Below are positions 50,977 to 60,027 of a stretch of 64,000 bases of DNA, one piece after another. The DNA lies in assembly GCA_900471485.1 (NCBI GenBank), contig UCEU01000028.1:37111-101110 (forward strand), given 5' to 3'. This DNA comes from Hyphomicrobiales bacterium (lineage in GTDB: Bacteria > Pseudomonadota > Alphaproteobacteria > Rhizobiales > Rhizobiaceae). The position numbers and the translations under genes are program-made. The notes under the pieces are model-generated. The model searched no databases. It was given only the letters and a program-made list of their open reading frames with translations, and was not told the DNA's origin. Within the stretch, counting starts at the first letter, position 1; the number at the start of each line of letters is the position of its first letter.

Positions 50977-51091
50977 ATCTACACCTTCGCCGGGAAGCCG
51001 GCACCTCAATATGGTAGTTGATGTAGGCGCGCGCGGGCACCGCATCAAGCGAGGCAGGCCGCCGTTGGCCGTCTATCGCGCAAACGTGACC

Positions 51092-52729
51092 TCAGGCGGG
51101 ACGGCGGATATAGCTTCTGACGACAGGGTGGGAGAACAGGCTGGCGAGGATGGCGAAGCCGGCGCCGATCGCGAATCCGGCGAACAATCCGCCCAACAGT
51201 CCGGCGATCAGCATCATCTTCTTGCTCGGTCCGTCCGCCTTCACGGGCACTTCCGCTTTCGAGATGACGCGGATGTTGCTGCGCGACAGGTTCTGCTCCT
51301 CGCTTGTCTGTCCCGAGCGCTTCAATACGGTTTCGTAGATCTCGCGCGCGGCCGTCGCCTTGCGTTGCAGCTCGTTCAGGCCAACCTGCTTGTCGGAGCT
51401 GTCGACCTGCAGCGCCTTCTGCACCGCCAGCTCCTTGGAAATCGCGTCCTCGGCCTTTTTTGCCTGCTCGTAATCGGCGCGCGCCGAGCTCACCAGCCGC
51501 TGCAGTTCGCCCCGGATTTCGTCGCCCACGCTCTTCAGCGAGGAGCGCGCGGCCTGCAGGCGCGGGTGGCGGGCGCCCATCTGGCTTTCCAGGCTGCCGA
51601 CGATCGCCGCTTGCGTCGAATATTGCTGGCGCAGTGTCGCAAGCGCGGTCGAGACCCCGCCGCCGTCCTGCTGGTTGCCGCCGACGACATCGTCGAAGCT
51701 GAGATTGGCCGCCGCATCCGCCCGGGTCTTTGCCTGGATGGTCTTGTCCTGCGCGGTCACCAGCAGCGTATTCAGCGAGGCCAGCCGCTGGTCGGAGATC
51801 AAGCCGTTCTGCGTCGAGGCCATGTCGTTGTCGGCGCGATAGGTCTCGACCGCCTGCTCTGCTTCCTGCACCTTGCCGCGCAATTCGTTGAGACGGCTGT
51901 CGAGCGCGCTGGAGGTATCCTCGTAGAGACCGGTGGAGGCGGTGCTTTCTTCCTGCAGGAAGGAGGCGACCACCTGGTTGGCGAGCCGCGCCGATTTTTC
52001 CGGATCGTGCGTCGTCGCCGTCAGCGACACCACGTAGGTGCCGGTCTGGCGGGTGATCAGGAGCGATTTCTGCAGCGCGCCGATGACGGCGGCGCTGTCG
52101 GCGCGCCCGCCGGTAAAGTCGGGGTCCTGGTCGAGCTTCATCGCCTCCGCCACGCGGGCGAGCACGTTGCCGGAGGTCAGGATCTGCACCTGGCTGTCGA
52201 TCAGGGCCGAGATCATCTCCGGCGAGACGGTAGCGGACTGCGTCGTCGGATCGGCAAGCCCGACCTGCCGCGGATCGAAATAGAGGCTGGTACCGGCCGT
52301 GAATTTCTGCGGCAGCATCGGCAGCACGGCGGCGCCGGCAATCGCGCCAAGCGCAGAGAGACCGAGAACGATCAGCCGGCGCCGCCAGATGGCATCGACG
52401 ATCGAGCGCAGGTCGAGCAGCGGTTGGCTTTCTTCGGGTTCCGCGCGCGGCGCAGCCACGGGTGCGACGCCGGCAACGCCGGGCTCGACCGGTGCTTCGA
52501 TCGGCGGCTCAGGACGCACGGGTTCCACTGGCGGGCGAGGGGGAACCGGCTCGGCGGCGGCTTCAGGTATCATCGATGCGGGTGTCGGCCTTGCGGGCAC
52601 GAAATCGGATGGTCTGAGCACGGGGCTGCGCGCACCGGTGTCTTCCGGTGTCGGCGAGGGCTCATAGCTGCGCCATTGCGGCAGCCGGCTTACCCTGTTC
52701 CTGTCATACAGACTCATACGCGCGCTCAT
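51092..52729 (-). CDS. Wzz/GumC-like polysaccharide chain-length protein without kinase domain
   Basis: Encodes 545 residues. A 105-residue Pro- and Glu-rich N-terminal tail is followed by the Wzz entry LDLRSIVDAIWRRRLIVLGL and a first membrane helix near 117-140. The periplasmic part has FDPRQVGLADP, GTYVVSLTATTHDPEKSARLANQVVASFL (in parts), a long coiled coil around 270-440, and SRSNIRVISKAEVPVKADGPS before a second membrane helix near 502-530. It stops soon after, so the tyrosine-kinase domain of ExoP-type proteins is absent. It likely sets chain length in polysaccharide polymerisation or export. It is divergent from GH5 and polymerase genes. Confidence 0.85.
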   Translation of the reverse strand: MSARMSLYDRNRVSRLPQWRSYEPSPTPEDTGARSPVLRPSDFVPARPTPASMIPEAAAEPVPPRPPVEPVRPEPPIEAPVEPGVAGVAPVAAPRAEPEESQPLLDLRSIVDAIWRRRLIVLGLSALGAIAGAAVLPMLPQKFTAGTSLYFDPRQVGLADPTTQSATVSPEMISALIDSQVQILTSGNVLARVAEAMKLDQDPDFTGGRADSAAVIGALQKSLLITRQTGTYVVSLTATTHDPEKSARLANQVVASFLQEESTASTGLYEDTSSALDSRLNELRGKVQEAEQAVETYRADNDMASTQNGLISDQRLASLNTLLVTAQDKTIQAKTRADAAANLSFDDVVGGNQQDGGGVSTALATLRQQYSTQAAIVGSLESQMGARHPRLQAARSSLKSVGDEIRGELQRLVSSARADYEQAKKAEDAISKELAVQKALQVDSSDKQVGLNELQRKATAAREIYETVLKRSGQTSEEQNLSRSNIRVISKAEVPVKADGPSKKMMLIAGLLGGLFAGFAIGAGFAILASLFSHPVVRSYIRRPA

Positions 52730-52777
52730 TGGCCGCCATCAGGGGCGGGGATCATCGCAACTTTAGAAATCCTTAGC

Positions 52778-52790
52778 TAACGGACCGTTA
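52778..52790. promoter_or_regulatory. 13-bp palindrome between the divergent Wzz and GH5 genes
   Basis: TAACGGACCGTTA is a perfect inverted repeat around a central A, placed midway in the 84-base region between the two divergent starts. It is a likely regulator-binding site. No regulator gene is adjacent. Confidence 0.5.
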
Positions 52791-52813
52791 AGATGAAGGT
52801 CTGTAGGACGGAC

Positions 52814-53908
52814 ATGCATATTCGCGCGAACACGGAAATGAGATCCATGACAGCCAGCTCCTCATCGTGGCGACGCCTGGCGGCGATAGCTCTGGCCATC
52901 CTTCCGCTGCATGCGGGCATCGCCGAGGCCGCCGGCCCGTGCCTGCGCGGCATCAATCTATCCGGCGCCGAGTTCGGCGAGCCCGGCGGCGAGGTCTTCA
53001 AGGCCTATGCCTATCCCACCGAAGACACGATCGGCTATTTCGCCAGGAAGGGCATGAACACGGTTCGCCTGCCGTTCTTATGGGAACGGCTGCAGCCCAA
53101 GCTCGGCGAACCGCTCGATGAGGATGAGCTGAAGCGCATCAAGGATACGGTCGAGCTGCTGCGTCAGCGCCACCTGACCATCATTCTCGATCCGCACAAT
53201 TATGCATCCTACAACAAGACCAGGATTGGCACGCCGCCCGTCACCAACTCGGCCTTCGCGGAGTTCTGGGCGCGGCTGGCGGTCGAGTTCGCCGACCAGA
53301 AGGATGTCGTCTTCGGTCTGATGAACGAGCCCAACGATATCGATACCGACGTCTGGCTGAAGGCCGCCAATGCCGCGATCCGCACCATTCGCGCGGCCGG
53401 GGCGAACAACCTCATCCTGGTGCCGGGCAACCGCTGGACCGGTGCTCATTCCTGGATGGCCGATGGCGCCGGCGGCGCCAATGGCGTCGTCATGCTCGGC
53501 GTCCGCGACCCGCGCAACAATTTTGCCTACGAGGTCCACCAGTATTTCGACGAGGATTCCTCGGGCACCCACGCCGAATGCTCCGGCAACGACAAGGCGC
53601 GCGCGGCGATCAGCCAGATGACGGATTGGGGCCGCAAGAACGGCAAGCGGCTGTTCCTCGGCGAGTTCGGCGTCTCCCAGGATGCCGCCTGCATCACCGG
53701 TCTCTCGGCCGTTCTCGGCGATATCCAGAACAATGGCGACGTCTGGCTCGGCTGGAGCTACTGGGTCGCCGGCGACTGGTGGCCGGAAGACGAAACGCTG
53801 AATGTCCAGCCGCATGAGGGGCGCGAGCGCAAGCAGATGAAGGCGCTGGAGATGGCCGCGAAGGCGCCGAGACCGCCCAAATCCGCCTGCAAGCTGTCGG
53901 TGGAGTAA
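52814..53908 (+). CDS. Secreted glycoside hydrolase family 5 (endoglucanase-like)
   Basis: Encodes 364 residues from ATG 52814, which has AGGA five bases upstream; ATG 52838 or 52847 would give a shorter signal peptide. The hydrophobic signal RRLAAIALAILPLHAGIAEA ends near residue 40. The GH5 catalytic pair is Glu172 (acid/base) in GLMNEPND and Glu284 (nucleophile) in FLGEFGV. RGINLSGAEF, NTVRLPFLWERLQP and LDPHNYASYN are also typical. It may trim or release an exopolysaccharide such as a beta-glucan made by this locus. The polymerase-like gene begins five bases after its stop. Confidence 0.92.
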   Translation: MHIRANTEMRSMTASSSSWRRLAAIALAILPLHAGIAEAAGPCLRGINLSGAEFGEPGGEVFKAYAYPTEDTIGYFARKGMNTVRLPFLWERLQPKLGEPLDEDELKRIKDTVELLRQRHLTIILDPHNYASYNKTRIGTPPVTNSAFAEFWARLAVEFADQKDVVFGLMNEPNDIDTDVWLKAANAAIRTIRAAGANNLILVPGNRWTGAHSWMADGAGGANGVVMLGVRDPRNNFAYEVHQYFDEDSSGTHAECSGNDKARAAISQMTDWGRKNGKRLFLGEFGVSQDAACITGLSAVLGDIQNNGDVWLGWSYWVAGDWWPEDETLNVQPHEGRERKQMKALEMAAKAPRPPKSACKLSVE

Positions 53909-53913
53909 CCGGC

Positions 53914-55176
53914 ATGGCCAAGCGGGACGGGGCGCAGAAGGAACCGATCGACTACGCCATCCTGGCCGTCGGTGTGCTCGGTGTGACCTACAACGCCATT
54001 CTCGCCTTCATCAACCACAACATCATGCCGCTCGCGCCCGCCCACGTGGTGCTGAGCGAAATCCTGCTGCTGGCCTTCAGCTTCGCCTATATTCTGAAGA
54101 AGGGGCTCTACGAGGAGGACCTCGCCCCGCTCGGCTATCTCCTCGCCACGATCTTCCTCACCGTCTTCGTGATGGCGATCAACAGGGCGGGCTATATTGA
54201 TCATCTCCGCAACGTCCTGATCATCTTCGCCTTCGTCGTCATGGGCCGATGGACCAACGAGCGAACGCTGAAGCTCACCTTCAAGCTCTGCTGCCTGGCG
54301 GTGCTGGCAGCCCTGGTCTGCGAGATCATTTCGACGCCCGCCTATGTCGCGCTGTTTCATCCCGCCGAATACTTCCAGAACACCCGCGGCGTGCCTCCCG
54401 CCACCTATAGCGACAGCGGCCTGTTTCGCGGCGCGCTCGGCTTCGAGGGTCGCTTTTCCTTCGGCTTGATCGACCATCGCTCCTCGTCGATCTTCCTGGA
54501 GCAGGTGTCGCTCGCCAATTTCTGCGGCGTCATGGTGATCTATCTCGTCAGCTTCGCCAATCGGCTCGGTCTGTTGGACCGCCTGATCTTCATCTCCACC
54601 GTCGTGCTCATCCTCGTCACCAACGATACCCGCACCATGCTGATCTTCACCATCGTCAGCGCCATGGGTTACGTCATCTATCCCTATGTGCCGAAGATCT
54701 GCGATTTCCTGATGATGCCATCGATCGTGCTGGTCGGCTTCGTCATCCATGCCTTCAAGCCGGATGCCCACGAGGACGACTTCGTCGGCCGCATCAGCGG
54801 CACCGTCCGCAACATCATGGATATGGATCTGGCGGCTACCCTTGGGTTGGAGCTGGAAAAGGCCACTACCTTCGTCGACAGCGGCTATGTCTATATCACC
54901 TACGGCGCCACCATCTTCGGCCTCATTCTCTTCTGGCTGTTCGTCTCCTTCTATCCCGCCGGTCGCACGCCGAACCAGAAGCGCCTCTGCCATGCCGTCT
55001 CGCTCTTCATGTTCCTGAACCTGATGATCGGTTCTACCGCCATCTTCTCGATGAAGACGGCCGGCCTTGTCTGGCTCCTGGTCGGCTTCCTCAAGGTGAA
55101 CGAAGGCGCCACGGCGGGGATACGCGTTTCGACGCCGCACCGGGAACGAAGTTCGTCGCGATATGCCGTAAGCTGA
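53914..55176 (+). CDS. Wzy-like polysaccharide polymerase (multi-pass membrane protein)
   Basis: Encodes 420 residues with about ten to eleven membrane helices. A large non-membrane loop lies around residues 150-190 (EYFQNTRGVPPATYSDSGLF), followed by RSSSIFLEQVSLANFCGVMV. The topology and the late TNDTRTMLIF segment (arginine-containing loop) resemble O-antigen/exopolysaccharide polymerases, which have low sequence conservation. The gene starts five bases after GH5, and the ribosome-binding site GTGGAG overlaps the GH5 end. Together with the divergent Wzz-like gene this suggests a Wzy-dependent polysaccharide; no glycosyltransferase or flippase is next to it. Confidence 0.7.
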   Translation: MAKRDGAQKEPIDYAILAVGVLGVTYNAILAFINHNIMPLAPAHVVLSEILLLAFSFAYILKKGLYEEDLAPLGYLLATIFLTVFVMAINRAGYIDHLRNVLIIFAFVVMGRWTNERTLKLTFKLCCLAVLAALVCEIISTPAYVALFHPAEYFQNTRGVPPATYSDSGLFRGALGFEGRFSFGLIDHRSSSIFLEQVSLANFCGVMVIYLVSFANRLGLLDRLIFISTVVLILVTNDTRTMLIFTIVSAMGYVIYPYVPKICDFLMMPSIVLVGFVIHAFKPDAHEDDFVGRISGTVRNIMDMDLAATLGLELEKATTFVDSGYVYITYGATIFGLILFWLFVSFYPAGRTPNQKRLCHAVSLFMFLNLMIGSTAIFSMKTAGLVWLLVGFLKVNEGATAGIRVSTPHRERSSSRYAVS

Positions 55177-55313
55177 TCGTGGCTTTGGGATACGCAGGTC
55201 CTGACAGAACTGCTCTTGATAAATCGATGCAGCGACAACAGCTTTGCTTGCCTGCCAGCTTCGCTTTGATTTAAGCAGGCTGCCCGGCCGGTGCCGAAGA
55301 AGGAATGTGACGT

Positions 55314-56201
55314 ATGACGACGAAATATGTACTGACGGTTGCCTGCAAGTCGAAGCGCGGCATCGTCGCGGCGATATCGAGCTACCTTGCCGAACAGGGC
55401 TGCAACATCATCGACAGCTCGCAGTTCGACGATCTCTCGACCGGCATGTTCTTTACCCGCGTCAGCTTCATATCGGAAGAAGGCGTGGCCCTCGACAAGA
55501 TCCGCGAAGGCTTCGCGCCGATCGCCGAGAAGTTCGACATGACCTCCGAAATCCATGATGGCGACCAGCGCATGAAGGTGCTGCTGATGGTCTCGCGTTT
55601 CGGCCACTGCCTCAACGATCTCCTTTATCGCTGGAAGATCGGCGCGCTGCCGATCGATATCGTCGGCGTCATCTCCAATCACTTCGATTACCAGAAGGTC
55701 GTCGTCAATCACGACATCCCCTTCCACCACATCAAGGTGACCAAGGAAAACAAGCCGCAGGCCGAAGCGCAGATCATGCAGATCGTCGAATCGACCGGCA
55801 CCGAGCTCATCGTGCTGGCTCGCTACATGCAGGTCCTGTCGGACGCCATGTGCCAGAAGATGTCCGGCCGCATCATCAACATCCACCACTCCTTCCTGCC
55901 GAGCTTCAAGGGCGCCAATCCCTACAAGCAGGCTTATGAGCGAGGCGTGAAGCTGATCGGCGCGACGGCGCACTATGTCACCGCCGACCTCGACGAAGGC
56001 CCGATCATCGAGCAGGACACGGCCCGCATCACCCACGCGCAGTCGGCCGACGACTACGTTTCGATCGGCCGCGATGTCGAAAGCCAGGTTCTGGCCCGCG
56101 CCATCCATGCCCACATCCACCACCGCGTTTTCCTCAACGGCAACCGCACGGTGGTATTCCCGGCAAGCCCGGGCAGCTACGCCTCCGAGCGCATGGGCTG
56201 A
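55314..56201 (+). CDS. purU: Formyltetrahydrofolate deformylase
   Basis: Encodes 295 residues, with AAGGAA upstream of ATG 55314. An N-terminal ACT domain (YVLTVACKSKRGIVAAISSY, to about residue 80) is followed by a formyltransferase-fold domain with the catalytic triad Asn189 and His191 in INIHHSFLPSFKGANPY and Asp227 in TADLDEGPII. PurU hydrolyses 10-formyl-THF to formate and THF, balancing one-carbon pools. In rhizobia purU paralogues often accompany demethylation pathways; the GcvT flavoprotein at 24700-27150 is far away here. A hairpin follows. Confidence 0.94.
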   Translation: MTTKYVLTVACKSKRGIVAAISSYLAEQGCNIIDSSQFDDLSTGMFFTRVSFISEEGVALDKIREGFAPIAEKFDMTSEIHDGDQRMKVLLMVSRFGHCLNDLLYRWKIGALPIDIVGVISNHFDYQKVVVNHDIPFHHIKVTKENKPQAEAQIMQIVESTGTELIVLARYMQVLSDAMCQKMSGRIINIHHSFLPSFKGANPYKQAYERGVKLIGATAHYVTADLDEGPIIEQDTARITHAQSADDYVSIGRDVESQVLARAIHAHIHHRVFLNGNRTVVFPASPGSYASERMG

Positions 56202-56209
56202 CCAGATCA

Positions 56210-56230
56210 GCGCCCGGTCAGGCCGGGCGC
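56210..56230 (+). terminator. Hairpin after purU
   Basis: Perfect 8-bp stem GCGCCCGG (56210-56217) and CCGGGCGC (56223-56230) with a 5-base loop, nine bases after the purU stop, followed by TACGACTTT. Confidence 0.6.
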
Positions 56231-56329
56231 TACGACTTTCGATTGATGCAACCCCTCCCGGCTTGCCGGTAGTCAGTCCTCCATTATCTGCTTACTGTGC
56301 GGTAGCGAATCGTTCGGCGGGGGGATGCC

Positions 56330-59257
56330 ATGACCGATGAAGTGCTTGCTCAACGGCTCGAGTTGCCGCGCCCGGATGTGACCGCGGCGGAAGCGGGCGA
56401 GATATTGCAGTCGCGCTACGGCCTGTCCGGCACGATCAGCGAACTCGGCAGCCAGCAGGACCGCAATTACCGCGTCGATACCGGCGAGCACCGCTATGTG
56501 CTGAAGATCTGCCATATGGCCTACGAGACGCTGGAGCTCGAGGCGCAGAACGCCGCGATCCGCCACATCGGCGAAAAACAAGATGCGCCGCGCGTGCCCC
56601 GCATCGTTCCGTCGACGGATGGGCAGGACATCGTTGCCGTCGGCGTCCGCGACGAGACCTTTCAGGTGCGCCTGCTGGAATATCTGGAAGGCGAGGGGCT
56701 CAACGAGCGGCACCATCTGCCGCAGGCGTCCGTCGCGGCCCTTGGCGCGCTGTGCGCCCGGCTGGCTCTGGCATTGCAGGATTTCTCTCACCCCGGCCTC
56801 GACCGCAGCCTGCAATGGGACTTGCGCCGTGCCGGTCCGGTCGCCGTGCAGCTGCTTTCGGCGATCAGCGACAGCGCCGCGCGCGACCGCATTGCCAAGA
56901 CCATGGTCGCTGCCGTCCGCCGCATCCAGCCGCTGGCGCCCATGCTGCGGCTGCAGGCCGTCCATCACGACGTCACCGGCGACAATGTCGTCAGCCACCG
57001 CGACGCCAGGGGCCGGCTCATCCCGGATGGCGTGATCGATTTCGGCGATATCATCCGCGGCTGGCTGGTGGGCGACCTTGCCGTCACCTGCGCCTCGCTG
57101 CTGCATCAGGCCGATGGCGACCCGCTCTACATCCTGCCGGCGGTCAAGGCCTATCATGCGGTCTATCCGCTGACCCCGGAGGAGCTCAAGGCGCTCTGGC
57201 CGCTGATCGTCGCTCGCGCGGTGATCCTGGTTGCGAGCAGCGAGCAGCAGATCTCCATCGATCCCGAGAACGATTACGTTCGCGGCAATCTCGAGCTCGA
57301 GCGCCGCATCTTCGATACCGCCATGTCGGTGCCGTTCGAGCTGATGGAAACGGCGATTGTCCAGGCGGCCACCGGCGAAGCGCTGCCGCTCGATACCGAG
57401 GGCTGGCAGCCACTGTTGCCGGAAATCGATCCGGCAAGCATCGCCTATGTCGATCTCAGTGTCCGGAGCCCACATTTCATCGCCGGCAACTGGACGCAGG
57501 CCGATATGGACTGGCGTCTTCTCGCCCGCGCCGCCACTGAGACCGGCACCGCCGCGACGCGCTATGGCGAATACCGCCTGTCGCGCGCCAATCTCTACGG
57601 CGCGCGCGCGCCCAAGACCCATGCCCTGCACGCCGATGTCTGCCTGCCCGCCGGCAGCGTGATCGCAGCACCCTTCGCCGGCAGGATCGAGTGGCGCAAC
57701 CAGCATCTGGCGCTCGTCGGCGAAGCGGCCACCCTTCATCTCGACGGGCTGGATCTGTCGTTGGAGGACGGTGCGGAGGTCGAGGCCGGACAGTCGATCG
57801 GTGTCGTCTCCGGCGAAGCCTCGTCCCTCGGCGGCCTTCGCGTCCAGCTCTCACGCCTGTCGAGCGCCGAGCCGCCGCTGTTTTGCGCCGCCCGCGAAGT
57901 GTCCGCCTGGTCGGCGCTCTGCCCATCCCCCGCAGCCCTTCTCGGTAGCGGCGTCGAGGTGCCCGCGCCACAAAGCGCGGCGCTCTTCGACATCAGGCAG
58001 CGTCATCTGGCGAGCCCGCAGAAGAACTATTACGACCTGCCGCCGCAGATGGAGCGCGGCTGGAAGGAGCACATGTACGATGTCGAGGGTCGCGCCTATC
58101 TCGACATGGTCAACAATGTCACCATCCTCGGTCACGGCCATCCAAGACTTGCCGAAGCGATCGGCGAACAATGGCTGAAGCTCAACACCAATTCGCGCTT
58201 CCACTACGAATCGATCGCCGCGTTCTCGGAGCGTCTGGCGTCGCTGGCGCCCGAAGGGCTGGACACGGTCTTCCTGGTCAACAGCGGTTCGGAGGCCAAC
58301 GATCTGGCGCTGCGGCTTGCCTGGGCGCATACCGGCGCGCGTAACATGCTCTGCCTTCTGGAGGCCTATCACGGCTGGTCGGTGGCAAGCGACGCCGTCT
58401 CGACCTCGATCGCCGATAATCCGCAGGCGCGGACGACCCGCCCCGAATGGGTCCATGCCGTCGTCTCGCCCAACACCTATCGTGGCGAGTTCCGCGGTCC
58501 CGATTCGGCTGGCGATTACCTGGAAACGGTGGTTCCTGTTCTCGAGGCCATCGATTTCAGGGAGGGCAAGCTCGCCGGCTTCATCGCCGAATCGGTCTAT
58601 GGCAATGCTGGCGGCATCGCGTTGCCGGAGGGCTATCTCGCCGGCGTCTATGGCCAGGTGCGTGCCCGTGGCGGTCTCTGCATCGCAGACGAGGTGCAGG
58701 TCGGTTATGGCCGGCTCGGGCATCACTTCTGGGGCTTCGAACAGCAGGGTGTGGTGCCCGATATCATCACCATCGCCAAGGGCATGGGCAACGGCCACCC
58801 GCTCGGCGCCGTGATCACGACGAAGGCGATCGCCCAGTCTCTGGAGAAGGAAGGCTATTTCTTCTCGTCGTCGGGCGGCAGCCCGGTGAGCTGCATCGCG
58901 GGCATGACGGTGCTCGATATCATGGCCGAGGAAGGCCTGCAGGAAAACGCCCGCCTGGTAGGTGATCATCTCAAGGGCCGCTTGGTGGCGCTTCTCGATC
59001 GATACCCGATCGCCGGCGCCGTCCACGGCATGGGTCTCTATCTCGGCCTGGAGTTCGTTCGCGACAGGACGACTCTCGAGCCGGCGACCGAGGAGACGGC
59101 GGCGATCTGCGATCGGCTGCTCGATCTCGGCGTCATCATGCAGCCGACCGGCGATCACCTCAATGTGTTGAAGATCAAGCCACCGCTGTGCCTGACCATC
59201 GAAAGCGCCGATTTCTTCGCGGACATGCTGGAAAAGGTGCTCTCAGAAGGCTGGTGA
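56330..59257 (+). CDS. Kinase-like / M23-like / class III aminotransferase fusion
   Basis: Encodes 975 residues in three parts. Residues 1-350 form an APH/choline-kinase-like domain with the catalytic HHDVTGDN (His212-Asn219) and VIDFGDIIRGW about 20 residues later. Residues 420-510 resemble a peptidase M23/LytM barrel (ALHADVCLPAGSVIAAPFAG, VEAGQSIGVVSGE), but the second metal-binding HxH is not evident. Residues 555-975 are a class III PLP aminotransferase: HGHPRL, NSGSEANDLALRLA, DEVQVGYGR, and Lys817 in IAKGMGNGHPLGAVIT. The C-terminal part resembles AGXT2-like phospholyases acting on phosphoethanolamine or phosphohydroxylysine. A phosphorylate-then-eliminate enzyme is therefore plausible. 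Confidence 0.88.
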   Translation: MTDEVLAQRLELPRPDVTAAEAGEILQSRYGLSGTISELGSQQDRNYRVDTGEHRYVLKICHMAYETLELEAQNAAIRHIGEKQDAPRVPRIVPSTDGQDIVAVGVRDETFQVRLLEYLEGEGLNERHHLPQASVAALGALCARLALALQDFSHPGLDRSLQWDLRRAGPVAVQLLSAISDSAARDRIAKTMVAAVRRIQPLAPMLRLQAVHHDVTGDNVVSHRDARGRLIPDGVIDFGDIIRGWLVGDLAVTCASLLHQADGDPLYILPAVKAYHAVYPLTPEELKALWPLIVARAVILVASSEQQISIDPENDYVRGNLELERRIFDTAMSVPFELMETAIVQAATGEALPLDTEGWQPLLPEIDPASIAYVDLSVRSPHFIAGNWTQADMDWRLLARAATETGTAATRYGEYRLSRANLYGARAPKTHALHADVCLPAGSVIAAPFAGRIEWRNQHLALVGEAATLHLDGLDLSLEDGAEVEAGQSIGVVSGEASSLGGLRVQLSRLSSAEPPLFCAAREVSAWSALCPSPAALLGSGVEVPAPQSAALFDIRQRHLASPQKNYYDLPPQMERGWKEHMYDVEGRAYLDMVNNVTILGHGHPRLAEAIGEQWLKLNTNSRFHYESIAAFSERLASLAPEGLDTVFLVNSGSEANDLALRLAWAHTGARNMLCLLEAYHGWSVASDAVSTSIADNPQARTTRPEWVHAVVSPNTYRGEFRGPDSAGDYLETVVPVLEAIDFREGKLAGFIAESVYGNAGGIALPEGYLAGVYGQVRARGGLCIADEVQVGYGRLGHHFWGFEQQGVVPDIITIAKGMGNGHPLGAVITTKAIAQSLEKEGYFFSSSGGSPVSCIAGMTVLDIMAEEGLQENARLVGDHLKGRLVALLDRYPIAGAVHGMGLYLGLEFVRDRTTLEPATEETAAICDRLLDLGVIMQPTGDHLNVLKIKPPLCLTIESADFFADMLEKVLSEGW

Positions 59258-59603
59258 TCGCCATATCCGGCGTTAACCATTTCGGTCATTTCGAGGCTTA
59301 CGGTCTTTTAATCAAATGCCCCATTGCCGGAATCAGATGGGCTTCCTATGTCTGGCTGCGTGACGGACGATGCGTTTTCGACCGTCATCTGAATTGCACA
59401 AACACCTGCTAGGGTTGTTGCAAGCAAATCAGGTAAGTTGGAATGAAATTTTCCGGATCGTCGATATTTTGACACGTTTCGGAATATGTTTTCGAAGGAT
59501 TGTCGCTTATTCTCTACCAATAGAGTAGATTATAAACACAGTCATCACCGATCCGGGTGAGCCCGGATCATAAGCAAGCGCTGGACCAAGAAAGGGTCGA
59601 GAC
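59258..59603 (+). other. AT-richer intergenic region with small dyads
   Basis: No convincing gene. The stretch is less GC-rich than its neighbours. It contains a perfect TTGACA (59469-59474) without a clear -10, a small CTCTA/TAGAG dyad (59512-59525), and an 8-bp stem GATCCGGG/CCCGGATC with a TGAG loop (59550-59569). A small RNA or a leader for the next genes is possible. Confidence 0.4.
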
Positions 59604-59699
59604 ATGACAGACATTGATATTCTCGCCGGCTTCCTTGGGCGTTCCGTGCTTGGCCATGACCGTCCGGGCGCCCTCTCCCGCCCGAACTGTCGAATGTGA
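59604..59699 (+). CDS. Possible 31-residue small protein
   Basis: A short frame from ATG 59604 (MTDIDILAGFLGRSVLGHDR, then 11 more residues) with AAGAAAGGG upstream. It has no recognisable domain and could be a chance frame or leader peptide for the gene at 59777. Confidence 0.25.
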   Translation: MTDIDILAGFLGRSVLGHDRPGALSRPNCRM

Positions 59700-59776
59700 C
59701 CTTCGTCCCCCTTCCACGGTTTAAGACAAGTCAATTCGCCATCGCCTGCGCAATCCGCGCGGCAGGAGTTCTACGC

Positions 59777-59971
59777 ATGAAAAAAGAAGTTATCGAATAC
59801 GCAGGCGTTCCCGTCGGGATCGTCATTCCGGATGAAAACCGGTTGAAGTTCATCGCCGTGAAGTTTCACGTTCACGATCTGGACGAGCAGCACTTTGGCT
59901 CGCCGGCTGAGGTGAAGCTGGCAATCCACGACCTGATGACCCGCCGGCATCCCAAGCCTATCCATGCCTGA
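59777..59971 (+). CDS. Small protein of unknown function (64 residues)
   Basis: Starts at ATG 59777 with AGGAG eight bases upstream, which favours it over an upstream frame extension. The sequence MKKEVIEYAGVPVGIVIPDE then NRLKFIAVKFHVHDLDEQHF suggests two or three short beta strands followed by a helix (PAEVKLAIHDLMTRR). The repeated His residues could bind a metal, but no family is recognised. It has no signal peptide. It ends 56 bases before a strong terminator and appears to be a real, independently terminated gene. Confidence 0.6.
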   Translation: MKKEVIEYAGVPVGIVIPDENRLKFIAVKFHVHDLDEQHFGSPAEVKLAIHDLMTRRHPKPIHA

Positions 59972-60027
59972 CAAGCCGAACCGGCGCGTCAGGCAGCCAC
60001 GGCCCTATAGAGCCCTCCACGATTTCC

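Noticed and set aside
53758..55140. 460-codon minus-strand frame opposite the polymerase-like gene
   Set aside because: It is highly charged, His- and Asp-rich sequence, the expected reverse of a hydrophobic membrane protein.
55177..55313. Possible riboswitch upstream of purU
   Set aside because: Only a 6-bp GCCTGC/GCAGGC pairing is apparent; no glycine or tetrahydrofolate riboswitch core could be recognised.
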